Counted from the stretch's first letter, positions 8,120 to 17,843 are shown. The stretch: 64,000 nt of DNA from Natrinema salaciae (GCF_900110865.1 NZ_FOFD01000006.1:1-64000), one strand, 5' to 3'. Notes: generated by a model not told the origin, from the sequence alone. Translations and numbers: made by a program.

Positions 8120-9091
8120 TTATTCGTGGCCCGCTACCGGGAGCGGCTCGTAGGGTTCCTCGAGGTACTCCTGGTCCGAACGCGAGAGATCGATCTCGAG
8201 CGCTTCGACGGCGTCTTCGAGGTGGTCGACGCTCGTCGTCCCGACGATGGGCGCGTCGACCCACTCCTTGTGGAGGAGCCAGGCGAGCGAGATCTGGGCC
8301 ATCGAGACTCCCTTCTCGTCGGCGAGTTCCTGGACGCGCTCGTTGATCGCCTCGCCCCCGCCCTGGAGGTACGACATCTGCGCGAGGTACTGGTCGGTCT
8401 GCCCGCGCGTCGTCGCGTCGATCTCCTCGTGCGGGCGGGTCGCGACGCCGCGGGCCAGCGGCGACCACGGGACGACGCCCACGTCTTCCTTCTCACAGAG
8501 TGGCAGCATCTCACGTTCCTCCTCGCGGTAGAGGACGTTGTAGTGGTTCTGCATCGTCGCGAACCGCTCGAGACCGAGTTCGTCGCTGGTGTGCAGCGCC
8601 TCGGCGAACTGGTGGGCCCACATCGACGACGTGCCGATGTATCGTACCTGTCCGCGTCGGACCGCGTCGTCGAGTGCACGGAGCGTCTCCTCGATCGGCG
8701 TGTCGTCGTCCCACCGGTGGGTCTGGTAGAGATCGATCGTGTCCACTCCCAGTCGGTCGAGGCTCGCCGCGAGTTCCTGCTCGATGGCCTTCCGCGAGAG
8801 GCCGCTCGCGTTCGGATTGTCGGAGTCCATCTCGGCGAAGACCTTCGTGGCGATCACCTGCGCGTCGCGGTCGTAGCCGTCGAGGGCGTCGCCCAGGATT
8901 TCCTCGGACTCGCCCGTAGAGTAGACGTTCGCGGTGTCGAAGAAGTTGATCCCGAGGTCGATCGCGCGGTCGATGAGGTCGGCGCTCTCGTCGGGGTCGA
9001 GCATCCACTCTCGGCCGGTGCCGAAGCTCATACAACCCAGACAGATGCGGCTGACCGTCATCCCAGTCGATCCGAGCGTCGTGTACTCCAT
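8120..9091 (-). CDS. Aldo/keto reductase
   Basis: 323 aa TIM-barrel oxidoreductase using NADPH to reduce carbonyls. Motifs: LGSTGMTVSRICLGCMSFG at the N-terminus, FFDTANVYS (catalytic Asp and Tyr), TKVFAEM (Lys), and YQTHRWDDDTP (His) following LYQ. The C-terminal cofactor region is PIVGTTSVDHLEDAVEAL. I used the ATG at 9091 because the aligned family start is MEYTTLGSTG; the frame upstream is arginine-rich and unlike coding sequence. Substrate is unknown. A second, unrelated-locus aldo/keto reductase lies at 24716. Confidence 0.92.
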   Translation of the reverse strand: MEYTTLGSTGMTVSRICLGCMSFGTGREWMLDPDESADLIDRAIDLGINFFDTANVYSTGESEEILGDALDGYDRDAQVIATKVFAEMDSDNPNASGLSRKAIEQELAASLDRLGVDTIDLYQTHRWDDDTPIEETLRALDDAVRRGQVRYIGTSSMWAHQFAEALHTSDELGLERFATMQNHYNVLYREEEREMLPLCEKEDVGVVPWSPLARGVATRPHEEIDATTRGQTDQYLAQMSYLQGGGEAINERVQELADEKGVSMAQISLAWLLHKEWVDAPIVGTTSVDHLEDAVEALEIDLSRSDQEYLEEPYEPLPVAGHE

Positions 9092-9195
9092 AGGACCAGT
9101 TGCGACGGCCGGCGACAAAACGTCGTGGTCCGCCGACTCGGTTGCCGGCTCTCGACAGTTCGTGTCCGCCGGTGGGGGCGCTTCCGTCCGCCCGG

Positions 9196-9969
9196 TCAGG
9201 CGTCGCGCTCGACGAGCCGTTCCTCGCCGTCGAAGTCCGCGGAGTTGTCCCGGGGCTCGTAGCCTAACGCGTCGCGAGCGCGCTCGAGAGAGTAGTACTT
9301 GCGGTCGTTGTCGGAGATGCCGTAGACGATTTCGTAGTCGTAGTCGGCGCGGATACAGCGGTCGAACAGGTGCGCGCAGTCTCGGTAGGAGAGCCACATC
9401 GCTTGGCCGCGCTCGTAGTCGATCGGGGGGTGTCCCTCGGTGAGGTTCCCGATGCGGACGCAGACCACCGAGAGGTCGTGTTCGTCGTGGTAGTAGCGGC
9501 CCAGCGTTTCGCCGGCGGCCTTCGAGACCCCGTAGAGATTGCTCGGTCGGGGGAGCTCGGTCCCGTCGAGAAGGTAGTCGTCGTGCGTGCGGTACAGATC
9601 CGGCGTGCGATCGTCGGTTTCGTAGTTCCCGACGGCGTGGTTCGACGAGGCGAAGGCGACCTTCTCGACGCCCGCGTCGGCGGCGGCCTCGAAGACCGTC
9701 TGCGCGCCGTCGATGTTGTTTGTCAGCACGCTATCCCACGGCGCTTCGGGACGCGGGTCGCCCGCGAGGTGGATCACGGCGTCGATCCCGTCCATCGCCT
9801 CGCGAACGGCGTCCGCGTCGGTGATGTCGGCGACGACGAACTCGCCCGGCTGGTCGCCCGTCGGCGGGTCGCGATCCAGCAACCGCCACTCGTGTTCCTC
9901 GGCGAGGCCGCCGAGGATGGCCTCTCCGACCCGCCCCGCAGCCCCCGTGAGCAGGACTGACTGTGCCAT
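9196..9969 (-). CDS. azf: NAD-dependent epimerase/dehydrogenase, Azf-type glucose-6-phosphate dehydrogenase
   Basis: 257 aa short-chain dehydrogenase. The Rossmann motif is TGAAGRVG (9-16). The catalytic YGVSK (about 151-155) gives the Tyr-x-x-x-Lys pair, with ASSNHAVG before it. The whole sequence resembles the haloarchaeal NAD-dependent glucose-6-phosphate dehydrogenase Azf, which starts the oxidative pentose phosphate pathway there; blocks such as HLAGDPRPEAPWDSVL and GHPPIDYERGQAMWLSYRDC are shared as I recall. Uronate dehydrogenase is the close alternative. Same strand as the preceding reductase, 104 bp apart. Confidence 0.75.
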   Translation of the reverse strand: MAQSVLLTGAAGRVGEAILGGLAEEHEWRLLDRDPPTGDQPGEFVVADITDADAVREAMDGIDAVIHLAGDPRPEAPWDSVLTNNIDGAQTVFEAAADAGVEKVAFASSNHAVGNYETDDRTPDLYRTHDDYLLDGTELPRPSNLYGVSKAAGETLGRYYHDEHDLSVVCVRIGNLTEGHPPIDYERGQAMWLSYRDCAHLFDRCIRADYDYEIVYGISDNDRKYYSLERARDALGYEPRDNSADFDGEERLVERDA

Positions 9970-10100
9970 TCGTTCGGTGTGAGGGGCAGCGCCGATAAGA
10001 ACCATGCGGTTCCATATCGGCACGGTCGGTGGTGGCACGCGTCTCTCGGATCGGCGACCGCATCGCAACCCCCTTCCCGACCGCACGCGAGCACCCGCAC

Positions 10101-10457
10101 ATGTCCACGGACTCACCGACGGACGCCGAAGCCGCCTGCTTCGAGGCCGGTATCAAGTTCGGCTCGCTCTACCACCAGTTCGCCGGCACGCCGGTCTCGC
10201 CCGACAGCGCACCGAGCCTCGAGACGGCGATGGAGGAATCGATCGAGAACCAGCCCCACTGTACGGACGTGACCGTCACCGTCCGAACGGACGAACTCGA
10301 GGCGGTGCTCGCCGAGTCGACCGCCGACTACACCGAACTGACCGGACGCTTCCTCGAGGTCGAGATCGTCGTCGACTACGAGGGTTGTGAGGTCGTCACC
10401 CGCATGGAGATGGAAGACGGCTATCCGCTGATGCGGCTCGAGTCCGTTCGAGACTAG
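10101..10457 (+). CDS. mptD: Archaeal dihydroneopterin aldolase MptD
   Basis: 118 aa, the full length of the archaeal MptD family (formerly DUF372). The diagnostic segments are CFEAGIKFGSLYHQFAGTPV (about 12-31), ENQPHCTDV and the C-terminal DGYPLMRLES. The enzyme cleaves 7,8-dihydroneopterin to 6-hydroxymethyl-dihydropterin for tetrahydrofolate or methanopterin-type cofactors. It is read divergently from azf, with 131 bp between. Start at the ATG at 10101, where the family homology begins. Confidence 0.85.
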   Translation: MSTDSPTDAEAACFEAGIKFGSLYHQFAGTPVSPDSAPSLETAMEESIENQPHCTDVTVTVRTDELEAVLAESTADYTELTGRFLEVEIVVDYEGCEVVTRMEMEDGYPLMRLESVRD

Positions 10458-10589
10458 CGAGCGGTCGGTCGATCGGGGCTCGTCCTCGTCCTCGTGTCCG
10501 GTCGTGCCCGAGAAGCGGATCGGAGCCGGGAACGCGGACTTGGGAGTGCCCGCCATCGACTTTTCAGTCGGACCCGCATAGACCGGTCG

Positions 10590-12080
10590 ATGGGACCGGA
10601 ACTCTCGATCGACGCCGATTGGAACAGCCTCTATATCGACGGCGAGTGGACGTCCGCGGACGGTGACGAGGAGATCGCTGTCGAGGATCCGTCGACACGT
10701 GAGGTGGTCGCACGCGTGCCCGCAGCCGTCGATGCGGACGTCGACGCCGCCTACGAAGCCGCGGCGGCCGCCCAGACGGAGTGGGAGAACGCCCCACCGG
10801 CCGAGCGCGAGCGGGTCGCGCAGGCGTTCGCGCGGACGATCCAGGCGCACAGCGACGAGATCGTCGAACTGTTGGCTCACGAGGCGGGTGGCTCGCGGAT
10901 TATGGGCGAGACCTCGGTCAGCATCACGACCGACCAGGCCAACGAGGCTGCGACGTTTCCCCGTCGAACGAAAGGGGAGCAGGTCGACTCCAACGTCGAG
11001 GGCAAGGAGAACTTCGTTCGTCGGGAACCCCAGGGGGTGGTCACCGTCATCTCGCCGTGGAACTTCCCGCTCAACCTCTCGGGACGGGCGATCGCGCCAG
11101 CCATCGCCACCGGGAACGCGGTCGTCCTCAAGCCGGCCTCGAACACGCCGATCACGGGCGGCCTCCTGATGGCGAAACTGTACGAGGAGGCGGGCCTTCC
11201 CGACGGGCTGCTCAACGTCGTCACCGGCCGCGGATCGGACATCGGCGACCCGGTCGTCGAACATCCCGAGAGCGACGTCGTCGCGTTCACCGGTTCGACG
11301 CCAGTGGGCCGCGGCGTCGCCGCGAAGGCCGGGGAGAACCTCTCCGTGGCGGCGATGGAACTCGGGGGCAACAACGCACACATCGTCACCGCCGACGCCG
11401 ACGTCGAGGCGGCGGTCGACGCCGCGGCGTTCGGCTCGTTCGTCCACCAGGGACAGGTCTGTATCTCCATCAACCGCCATCTCGTCCACGAAGACGTCTA
11501 CGACGACTACGTCGCCGCCCTCGCGGACCGCGCAGCGTCGCTCCCGGTCGGGAGCGCCCACGACCCGGACACGGTCGTCGGCCCCATCATCGACGAGAGC
11601 CAGCGCGACGAGATGCTCGGCTACGTCGAGGAGACCGTCGACGCCGGCGCGACGCTCGAGACGGGCGGCGAGACCGTCGAACTGGACGGCGTCGACGATT
11701 CGCTGGTCGTCGCACCGACGGTGCTTTCGGACGCGACCAACGACATGGCCGCCGCGTGTAACGAGCACTTCGGCCCGATCGCGCCGGTCGTTCCGTTCTC
11801 GGACGTCGACGAAGCCATCGAACTCCACGACGACACCGAGTACGGCCTCTCCGGATCGGTTCACGCGGGCGACGTCGGTACCGGGATGCGGATCGCCGAG
11901 CAACTCGACACCGGCATGGTCCACGTCAACGACCAACCCGTCAACGACGAGGCGCACGTTCCATTCAGCGGCACGAATGCCTCGGGCGTCGGTGGCTACA
12001 ACAGCACCGACATCGTGGAGCAGGTCACCGAGAAGAAGTGGATCTCCGTCCAGTACGACCGGCGGGAGTATCCCTTCTAG
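10590..12080 (+). CDS. Aldehyde dehydrogenase (NAD(P)+)
   Basis: 496 aa, standard length. Motifs in order: VISPWNFPLN (about 150-159), KPASNTP, FTGSTPVGRGVA cofactor loop (about 232-243), the general base Glu in AMELGGNN (about 255-262), the nucleophile Cys in HQGQVCIS (about 288-295) and the C-terminal EHFGPIAPVVPF. It oxidises an aldehyde to the acid; the resemblance is to benzaldehyde/vanillin- and succinate-semialdehyde-type enzymes, but the substrate is not determined. Start at the ATG at 10590. Confidence 0.92.
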   Translation: MGPELSIDADWNSLYIDGEWTSADGDEEIAVEDPSTREVVARVPAAVDADVDAAYEAAAAAQTEWENAPPAERERVAQAFARTIQAHSDEIVELLAHEAGGSRIMGETSVSITTDQANEAATFPRRTKGEQVDSNVEGKENFVRREPQGVVTVISPWNFPLNLSGRAIAPAIATGNAVVLKPASNTPITGGLLMAKLYEEAGLPDGLLNVVTGRGSDIGDPVVEHPESDVVAFTGSTPVGRGVAAKAGENLSVAAMELGGNNAHIVTADADVEAAVDAAAFGSFVHQGQVCISINRHLVHEDVYDDYVAALADRAASLPVGSAHDPDTVVGPIIDESQRDEMLGYVEETVDAGATLETGGETVELDGVDDSLVVAPTVLSDATNDMAAACNEHFGPIAPVVPFSDVDEAIELHDDTEYGLSGSVHAGDVGTGMRIAEQLDTGMVHVNDQPVNDEAHVPFSGTNASGVGGYNSTDIVEQVTEKKWISVQYDRREYPF

Positions 12081-12229
12081 CCGCATCGCGGTGGTGTGAC
12101 ACGGCGCTCCGATCGAAGACGTCCCTTTCGAAATCCGGCCGCCGTTCGACCGCTATCGATCCGCTTCCGACCGATTTCACTTTCACTTTCGGGCTATCTT
12201 TTAACCCCGGCGCCCGCAAAGACGGTGAC

Positions 12230-12706
12230 ATGAGCCAAGCCACGCTCGGCGACGACGAGGAACTGTTCGGGGAAGCGGCCAACGAGATGCGCGAGGACGT
12301 CGAATCCTCGCTCGCGGACGCCTGGGACGCGTTGCCCGACGCCGACGACGTCTGGGAGACCGACGCCGACAACGTGCTGGGCGTGCTCAACGGCCTCAAC
12401 TCGGCGCTCGAGGCCGGCGACGCCGAGGACCACCTCCGCGACGCGAAGAAGTGGTTCACCATGGGCCAGCGCGCCGACGCCTTCGCCGACGCCGACGACC
12501 TCGAGGAGGAGATCGGCGATCTCGAGGCCGCCATCACGGACATCTCCGAGGCGGGCGAGCAGGTCGGCGAACTCACGTCGACGATTCCGGCGCTTCGCGG
12601 GACGCTCGAGGATGCGGGGCCGGCAGCCGAGGACGACGCTGACGGTGCCGACGAAGCCGACGCCGCGGACGAAGCCGACGACGAGGATGCGGCCGACGAA
12701 GAGTAG
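12230..12706 (+). CDS. DUF5790 family protein
   Basis: 158 aa, very acidic. The N-terminal segment MSQATLGDDEELFGEAANEMREDVESSLADAW and the following helical repeats match the haloarchaeal DUF5790 family, here given only in part (TLGDDEELFGEA, MREDVESSL). Residues 100-130 are heptad-like and the last ~35 are an Asp/Glu/Ala-rich tail. The function is unknown. Only haloarchaea have this family, which supports the taxonomic call. Confidence 0.7.
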   Translation: MSQATLGDDEELFGEAANEMREDVESSLADAWDALPDADDVWETDADNVLGVLNGLNSALEAGDAEDHLRDAKKWFTMGQRADAFADADDLEEEIGDLEAAITDISEAGEQVGELTSTIPALRGTLEDAGPAAEDDADGADEADAADEADDEDAADEE

Positions 12707-12758
12707 TCGGTCGCCGCCAGTCGGTCAGCAGTCGGTCGCCAGTCGACCAGCCGACGAT

Positions 12759-13496
12759 CTACCGGCGCCCGGGCCGTGAGACGTCCCGCTCGGCAACCGC
12801 CTCGAGCAGCCGAGCCAGCGCGTCGGCAGCTAACTCGAGCAGTTCTTCGCCCCGTCGAGCGTCACCGTCGGCCGGATCGCCGACGACTCCGTTCTCCGTA
12901 AACTCCGCCGCGTCGTAGGCCAGATTGACGTTACTCGTCCAGTCGCCCCAGCCGTCGGCGGCCCCGGTCTGCGCGTCGTCGATCCGCTCCTCGCGGATCA
13001 GATCCGGCTCGAGATGGCGGAGCAGCGCCGTCTCGAGGGGGCCGCCGTGGCCCATGTCGGCGGTGTGCTCGCCGACGCCCTCGAACCAGGTGAACGGAAC
13101 GACGTAGGCGTCGCCGTCCCGGGTGCGTCGGCCGCCGACCTCTCGGAGGGCGTCGACGTTGCCGCCGTGGCCGTTGACGATGACGACGCGATCGAACCCG
13201 TGGTGGGCCAGACTCTCGACGGCCTCGCCGACGTAGTTCCGAAAGGTGTCTTCGGAGACCCACATCGTTCCGGGGAACTGGCGGTGTTCCTCCGCGATCC
13301 CGACCGGAATCGCCGGTGCGCGGACGACCTCGCGGTCGGTCCGCTCGAGTCCGGCGTCGGCGACCGCTTCGGCGGTCAGCACGTCGGTCCCCAGGGGGGC
13401 GTGTGGCCCGTGCTGTTCCGTGCTTCCGACGGGGACGACCGCGAGGTCCGTCTCGAGGCCCCGGACGTCCGTCCACGTCGCCGTTGTGAGGTCCAT
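12759..13496 (-). CDS. Creatininase-family amidohydrolase (ArfB-like)
   Basis: 245 aa. Metal-binding motifs of the creatininase fold are intact: GSTEQHGPHAPLGTD (about 25-39, Glu/His/Asp ligands), VNGHGGN (about 112-118) and GHGGPLETALL (about 149-159). In archaea one branch (ArfB) removes a formyl group in the F420/riboflavin pathway; other branches act on creatinine or mycofactocin precursors. I cannot tell the branch from motifs alone. The ATG at 13496 is chosen because MDLTTATWTDV is a family-like start. Confidence 0.8.
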   Translation of the reverse strand: MDLTTATWTDVRGLETDLAVVPVGSTEQHGPHAPLGTDVLTAEAVADAGLERTDREVVRAPAIPVGIAEEHRQFPGTMWVSEDTFRNYVGEAVESLAHHGFDRVVIVNGHGGNVDALREVGGRRTRDGDAYVVPFTWFEGVGEHTADMGHGGPLETALLRHLEPDLIREERIDDAQTGAADGWGDWTSNVNLAYDAAEFTENGVVGDPADGDARRGEELLELAADALARLLEAVAERDVSRPGRR

Positions 13497-13622
13497 GCGC
13501 GAGTATTCCGTCGATCGTAAGTCAGTGTGGCGGTTTGCCCACCGATCCCGGCGGATCGGCTCACGCCGACCCTGCATGTTCCCGCTCGGAGATTATCCGC
13601 AGCGCCGTAGAATCGGGCCCGT

Positions 13623-14567
13623 ATGTACCGTGGGGCCGACGTGCTCGAGGCGATCCGCGAACTCGTCCCGGGGTGGGGTGCGGTTCTCGCCGCAGCGGTG
13701 ACGCAACTCGGCGACGGTTGGTGGCTCCTCGTGCTCGGGATCGGCGCGTCGTGGGCCGTCGCGTGGCGATGGGCGGCCCGACGCGCCCGGGGGCACCAGC
13801 CGGACCGTCACGCTCGGCGGCCGGAAGGTCCCTGGTTCGTCGCGGTCATCGTCGGTGGGCTGGCGGTGATGACGGCGCTGAAACACGTCTTCGCGTTACC
13901 GCGCCCCGACCTCGCGACGATCGATCCGGCCGCGCTCCCCTCGTCGATGCGGTCGCTCCACGTCTCGGTCGCGACCGCGGGCGGCTACGGGTTTCCCAGC
14001 GGCCACGCCGTCGGCGCGACCGTCACCTACGGCCTGTTGGCGCTGACGCTCGAGGCCGGCACGCGTCGGGTCCGTCTCGCGGTCGCCGCGGTGATCGTCG
14101 CGGCCGTCTGTCTCACGCGGCTCGTCCTCGGCGTCCACTATCCGATCGACGTCGTCGCCGGCGTCGTCGTCGGGAGCTGCTATCTCGCCGCGACCTGGTG
14201 GCTCCTCGAGCGGTCGCCGTTCGATCGGACGGCCACCGCGTTCGCGGTCGCACTCGGATTGGCCGGCGTCGCGATGGTCGCCAGCGGACACGCGGACAGT
14301 GCCGTCGCGTACGTCGCGCTCACCGCCGGTGCGCTCGCGGGGTGGGCAGCCGGCGACGCGCCGCTCACACCCGGGACGACGCCCGCTGCGGGACCTCGTG
14401 CGTGGGTATCGGTGGCCGCGTTCGTCCCCCTGGCTGCCGTCGGCGGCTTCGGGGCGGTCAGCGGCCGGCCGAGGCTGGTCGTCTCGGCGGCCCTTCTGGG
14501 GGCCCTGTCGGTTCTCCCGGCGACCGTGTTTCCGTACGTGACGGCGCGGAACGAGCCGGCGAGCTAA
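13623..14567 (+). CDS. PAP2-family membrane phosphatase
   Basis: 314 aa, multi-spanning. The three phosphatase motifs are visible: KHVFALPRP (about 80-88), PSGH in YGFPSGHAVG (about 121-130) and the SR/TR-type block TRLVLGVHYPIDV (about 161-173), with the catalytic His pair in the second and third. Family members dephosphorylate lipid or isoprenoid phosphates facing the outside of the membrane. About six to eight hydrophobic segments continue to the C-terminus. Divergent from the creatininase gene by 126 bp. Confidence 0.88.
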   Translation: MYRGADVLEAIRELVPGWGAVLAAAVTQLGDGWWLLVLGIGASWAVAWRWAARRARGHQPDRHARRPEGPWFVAVIVGGLAVMTALKHVFALPRPDLATIDPAALPSSMRSLHVSVATAGGYGFPSGHAVGATVTYGLLALTLEAGTRRVRLAVAAVIVAAVCLTRLVLGVHYPIDVVAGVVVGSCYLAATWWLLERSPFDRTATAFAVALGLAGVAMVASGHADSAVAYVALTAGALAGWAAGDAPLTPGTTPAAGPRAWVSVAAFVPLAAVGGFGAVSGRPRLVVSAALLGALSVLPATVFPYVTARNEPAS

Positions 14568-14632
14568 CCGCGCGCAGTTCCACGGCGAGCGCAGGCCCAA
14601 CCCGTTTGCGGCCCAGTCCCCATCTCCCACGT

Positions 14633-14977
14633 ATGCCAGACGATAGCCGCGAACTCGGGGTCGAACTCGGCGACCTGCAGGCGGCGCTCGAGAACGAGGC
14701 GTACCCGATCGGTCACGACGAACTGCTCGAGAAACACGGGGACGAAACGGTCGAGATGAGCGGCAATACGACGACGCTCGAGGACCTCATCGGGCCGCTG
14801 AACGAGGACGAGTACCGGGATTACGGGGCGGTCGAGCAGGCAATCATGAACATGGTCGGCGACGAGGCCATCGGTCGGAAGAACTACAGCGATCGCACGC
14901 CACCCGCGTCGGGCGAAGACCGGCAGGACGAGGGTGCACCGGATCAGGGCGGACAGGAGGGGCAGGAGTCGTTCTGA
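14633..14977 (+). CDS. DUF5789 family protein
   Basis: 114 aa, small acidic haloarchaeal protein. The segments ELGDLQAALENEAYPIGHDELLEKHGD and EDLIGPLNEDEYRDYGAVEQAI match this family (shown here in part: ELGDLQAALE, YPIGHDELLE). The C-terminal 30 residues are a Gln/Gly/Glu-rich tail. The function is unknown. It follows the phosphatase gene by 65 bp and may be co-transcribed. Confidence 0.7.
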   Translation: MPDDSRELGVELGDLQAALENEAYPIGHDELLEKHGDETVEMSGNTTTLEDLIGPLNEDEYRDYGAVEQAIMNMVGDEAIGRKNYSDRTPPASGEDRQDEGAPDQGGQEGQESF

Positions 14978-15036
14978 CGCCGGAGAACCGATCGTCCGAC
15001 GTCAGTTATCGGGTATCCGTCAGCGGGCGTCGGCCA

Positions 15037-16995
15037 TTAGTCGTCGTCTCCCACGTCGACTTCCGTCCGGGCCTGCCGGCGCTGCGCGCGCTCGATGAAC
15101 TCCTGTGGAAGCTCGTCGATCTCGCCGGCCTGCACGCCCCAGAGGTGCGAGTAGAGCCCGCCGTTCTCGAGCAGGTCCTCGTGGGTTCCCCGCTCGACGA
15201 TCTCGCCGCCCTCGAGGACGAGGACCTGATCGGCGTCCTTGATCGTCGAGAGGCGGTGTGCAATGGCGAACGTGGTTCGATCCTCGGCGAGTTCGTCGAT
15301 CGAGCGCTGGATGAGCATTTCGGTTTCGGTGTCGACGTCGCTGGTCGCCTCGTCGAGGACGAGGATGTCGGGATCTTTGAGGATCGCACGGGCGATCGAG
15401 ATTCGCTGGCGCTGGCCGCCGGAGAGCTTGACGCCGCGTTCGCCGACCTCGGTATCGTACCCCTCCGGCAGGTTCTGGATGAACTCGTGGGCTTCGGCCA
15501 TCTTCGCGGCCTCGATCACGTCCTCGCGGTCGGCGTCGAACGTCCCGTACTTGATGTTCTCCCCGACGCTGCCGTAGAAGAGGAACGTGTCCTGACTGAC
15601 GTAGCCCAGCGACTCGCGGAGGCTCCGGAGCGTGACGTCACGGACGTTCTGCCCGTCGACGCGAATCTCGCCCTCGTCGACGTCGTACATCCGCAGGAGG
15701 AGCTTGAGAACCGTCGATTTGCCGGCACCGGTGGGACCGACCAGGGCGAGCGTCTCGCCGCCCTCGACCGTGAAGTCGATTCCTTCGAGGATCAGGTCGC
15801 CGTCTCCCGCATCGTCGTCGTAGCCGAACGAGACGTCGTCGTACTCGACGCGACCCGCGGTCACCTCGAGGGCCGGCGCGTCGGGCTCTTCGCCGACCCG
15901 GTTGGGTTCGTCCATGAGTCCGAAGATGCGGGCGCTCGACGCGCGAGCGCGCTGGTACATATTGATTATCTGTCCGAACTGGGCCATGGGCCAGATGAAG
16001 CGCTGCGTGTAGAGGATGAAGACGACGAACATCCCGGTACTGAGTTCGCCCGAGAACGGCCCCGGCGGGCCATCGATGACCCAGAGGCCGCCGACGAGGA
16101 ACGTGATGACGAAGCCGATCCCCGCGAGCACGCGAAGGCCGGGGAAGAACTTGATCCGCGTTCGAATTGCACCCCAGTTGGCGTCGAAGTACTCGCGGGA
16201 GACGTCCTCGACGCGGTCGGACTCGTACCCTTCCGTCGTACTGGACTTGATCACCTGAATGCCGCCGAGATTGTTCTCGAGCCGGGAGTTGACCTTGCCG
16301 ACGGTCGAGCGGACCTGCGCGTACTTCGGCTGGATGGTCTGGATGAAGAGGTAGGTAAAGACCGCGATCAGCGGGACCGGGAGGAGCGCGACCAGTGCCA
16401 ACTGCCAGTTGATCGCGAGCAGGAGTCCGCCGATGCCGAGCACCATCACGAGCAGCCGGAACAGGGAGTTCATCCCGTCGTTGAGGAACTTCTCGAGGCG
16501 GTTGACGTCGTTCGAGAGGATCGACATCATCTCGCCGGTCTGTTTGTCGGCGAAGAAGCCCATGTCCAGGCGCTGCATCTGGTCGTAGGTGTCGGTCCGG
16601 ATGTCGTGCTGGACGTTCTGGGCGAAGGTGTTGAACCCCCAGTTTCGGGTCCAGTGGAAGACCGCCGAGAGGAGAAAAGCGCCGGCGATGATCCCGATCG
16701 TCAGCCAGAACTGGGCTACTCGCCCGTCGGGGACGGACGGAGCGACGAACCCGCCACCGACCGGGAACGCCTCGGCGTAGGGGATCTCCTGCCGGATCAC
16801 GGCGTCGATCGCGACCCCCAACATGAGCGCCGGCAACAGATCCAGGATTCGGGCGAAGAAACTCGCGATGACGCCGATGATCGCGGCACCCGTGTAGTTC
16901 GACCCGTACTCGAGGAACAGCCGCTTCATCGGGTTCTCGATCTCCGCTCGCTGTTCCTCGAACGGATCGTCGTCGTCCCAGTCGGCGCCACTCAT
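15037..16995 (-). CDS. ABC exporter, fused permease and ATPase
   Basis: 652 aa type-IV ABC half-transporter. Six membrane helices occupy roughly residues 45-345. The ATPase follows: Walker A GPTGAGKSTVLK (about 421-432), Q-loop YVSQDTF, signature LSGGQRQR (about 529-536), Walker B ILVLDEATS (about 549-557) and switch His in IAHRLS. It works as a dimer to export a lipid, drug or peptide; the substrate is unknown. The start is the ATG at 16995, after which the acidic MSGADWDDDDPFEEQRAE segment begins. Confidence 0.93.
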   Translation of the reverse strand: MSGADWDDDDPFEEQRAEIENPMKRLFLEYGSNYTGAAIIGVIASFFARILDLLPALMLGVAIDAVIRQEIPYAEAFPVGGGFVAPSVPDGRVAQFWLTIGIIAGAFLLSAVFHWTRNWGFNTFAQNVQHDIRTDTYDQMQRLDMGFFADKQTGEMMSILSNDVNRLEKFLNDGMNSLFRLLVMVLGIGGLLLAINWQLALVALLPVPLIAVFTYLFIQTIQPKYAQVRSTVGKVNSRLENNLGGIQVIKSSTTEGYESDRVEDVSREYFDANWGAIRTRIKFFPGLRVLAGIGFVITFLVGGLWVIDGPPGPFSGELSTGMFVVFILYTQRFIWPMAQFGQIINMYQRARASSARIFGLMDEPNRVGEEPDAPALEVTAGRVEYDDVSFGYDDDAGDGDLILEGIDFTVEGGETLALVGPTGAGKSTVLKLLLRMYDVDEGEIRVDGQNVRDVTLRSLRESLGYVSQDTFLFYGSVGENIKYGTFDADREDVIEAAKMAEAHEFIQNLPEGYDTEVGERGVKLSGGQRQRISIARAILKDPDILVLDEATSDVDTETEMLIQRSIDELAEDRTTFAIAHRLSTIKDADQVLVLEGGEIVERGTHEDLLENGGLYSHLWGVQAGEIDELPQEFIERAQRRQARTEVDVGDDD

Positions 16996-17028
16996 TGAGC
17001 GGGATTCCGGGATCGCCGGCAATAAGGA

Positions 17029-17781
17029 TTACCTACGAACCGAAACACGTCGAGCGGCGACCGCCCCGGGGTCGGCTCCATCGCGGGCCACCGTCGCGGC
17101 GACCCGGTCGAGCGCGTCGGACTCGACGCTGGTAACAGTGGTCCGGTTCGACTCGAGATCGATCTCGACCTCGTCACCGACTTCGATCCCCGTCTCGTTC
17201 GCGTACCCCCGCGGGACCTCGAGCACCCACTTTCCGCGGCCAGCGTACTCGATATCGTTCCCGTTTTCGTTCGGTCCGGGTGCCCGGGCGTGGTGAATGG
17301 CCGTGATCTCGCGATCCGCGTCGATGAAGATGATGTCGATGTCGAAGTCCATCTTGCGCATCACGTATACCAACTCCTGCTCCTCGTCGTGGACGAACAA
17401 CATCCCGTTACCCGGCTCGAGCGAGTCGTGGTCGCTCAGCCCGGTATAGCGTTCCCCGCGGGTATCCGCGACCTCGACGTCGACGACGGCTTTGGGGTCG
17501 TCGCCGTCATCACCGCCCCCGTCGTCCGCGGAGTCGTCGGTACCGTCACTCCCAGTCGAGGCGTTACCGCCGTCGGAGTCGCCAGCATCGGCCGCGCCGG
17601 TACTCGTCTCGGTCTCGTTTTCGGCGGCCGATTCACCGTCGGGTTCGCCGTCGAAGACCCGGACTTCCCCCTCGTCCGCTCCCCACGGTGCCGAGACGAA
17701 TCCAGCCTGAACGAGGAGTAGCCCGACGATGGAGAGGGCCGCGATCGCGAGCAGCCCCTTCCATACGTACTCGAGTGCCAT
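17029..17781 (-). CDS. DUF192 protein with signal anchor
   Basis: 250 aa. Residues 8-26 are a hydrophobic signal or anchor (GLLAIAALSIVGLLLVQAG). A long Asp/Gly/Ser/Glu linker covers about 35-95. The DUF192 domain follows, with ERYTGLSDHDSLEPGNGMLF, MRKMDFDIDIIFID and GKWVLEVPRGYANETGIEVGDEV in part. The domain is probably extracellular, tethered by the linker; its function is unknown. The ATG at 17781 places the anchor at the N-terminus. Same strand as the ABC gene, 33 bp upstream of it. Confidence 0.8.
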   Translation of the reverse strand: MALEYVWKGLLAIAALSIVGLLLVQAGFVSAPWGADEGEVRVFDGEPDGESAAENETETSTGAADAGDSDGGNASTGSDGTDDSADDGGGDDGDDPKAVVDVEVADTRGERYTGLSDHDSLEPGNGMLFVHDEEQELVYVMRKMDFDIDIIFIDADREITAIHHARAPGPNENGNDIEYAGRGKWVLEVPRGYANETGIEVGDEVEIDLESNRTTVTSVESDALDRVAATVARDGADPGAVAARRVSVRR

Positions 17782-17843
17782 GCACGATACCTGCACCGCG
17801 AGAAAGTAAAGGTTATTCGGACGGACCCACTCTTCCCGCATAC

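Noticed and set aside
10113-12086. A 657-codon minus-strand frame across mptD and the aldehyde dehydrogenase
   Set aside because: Antisense of two well-supported genes; the composition is that of a shadow frame and no motif is present.
15145-16998. A 617-codon plus-strand frame opposite the ABC exporter
   Set aside because: Antisense to a gene with complete ABC motifs; no domain recognisable in it.
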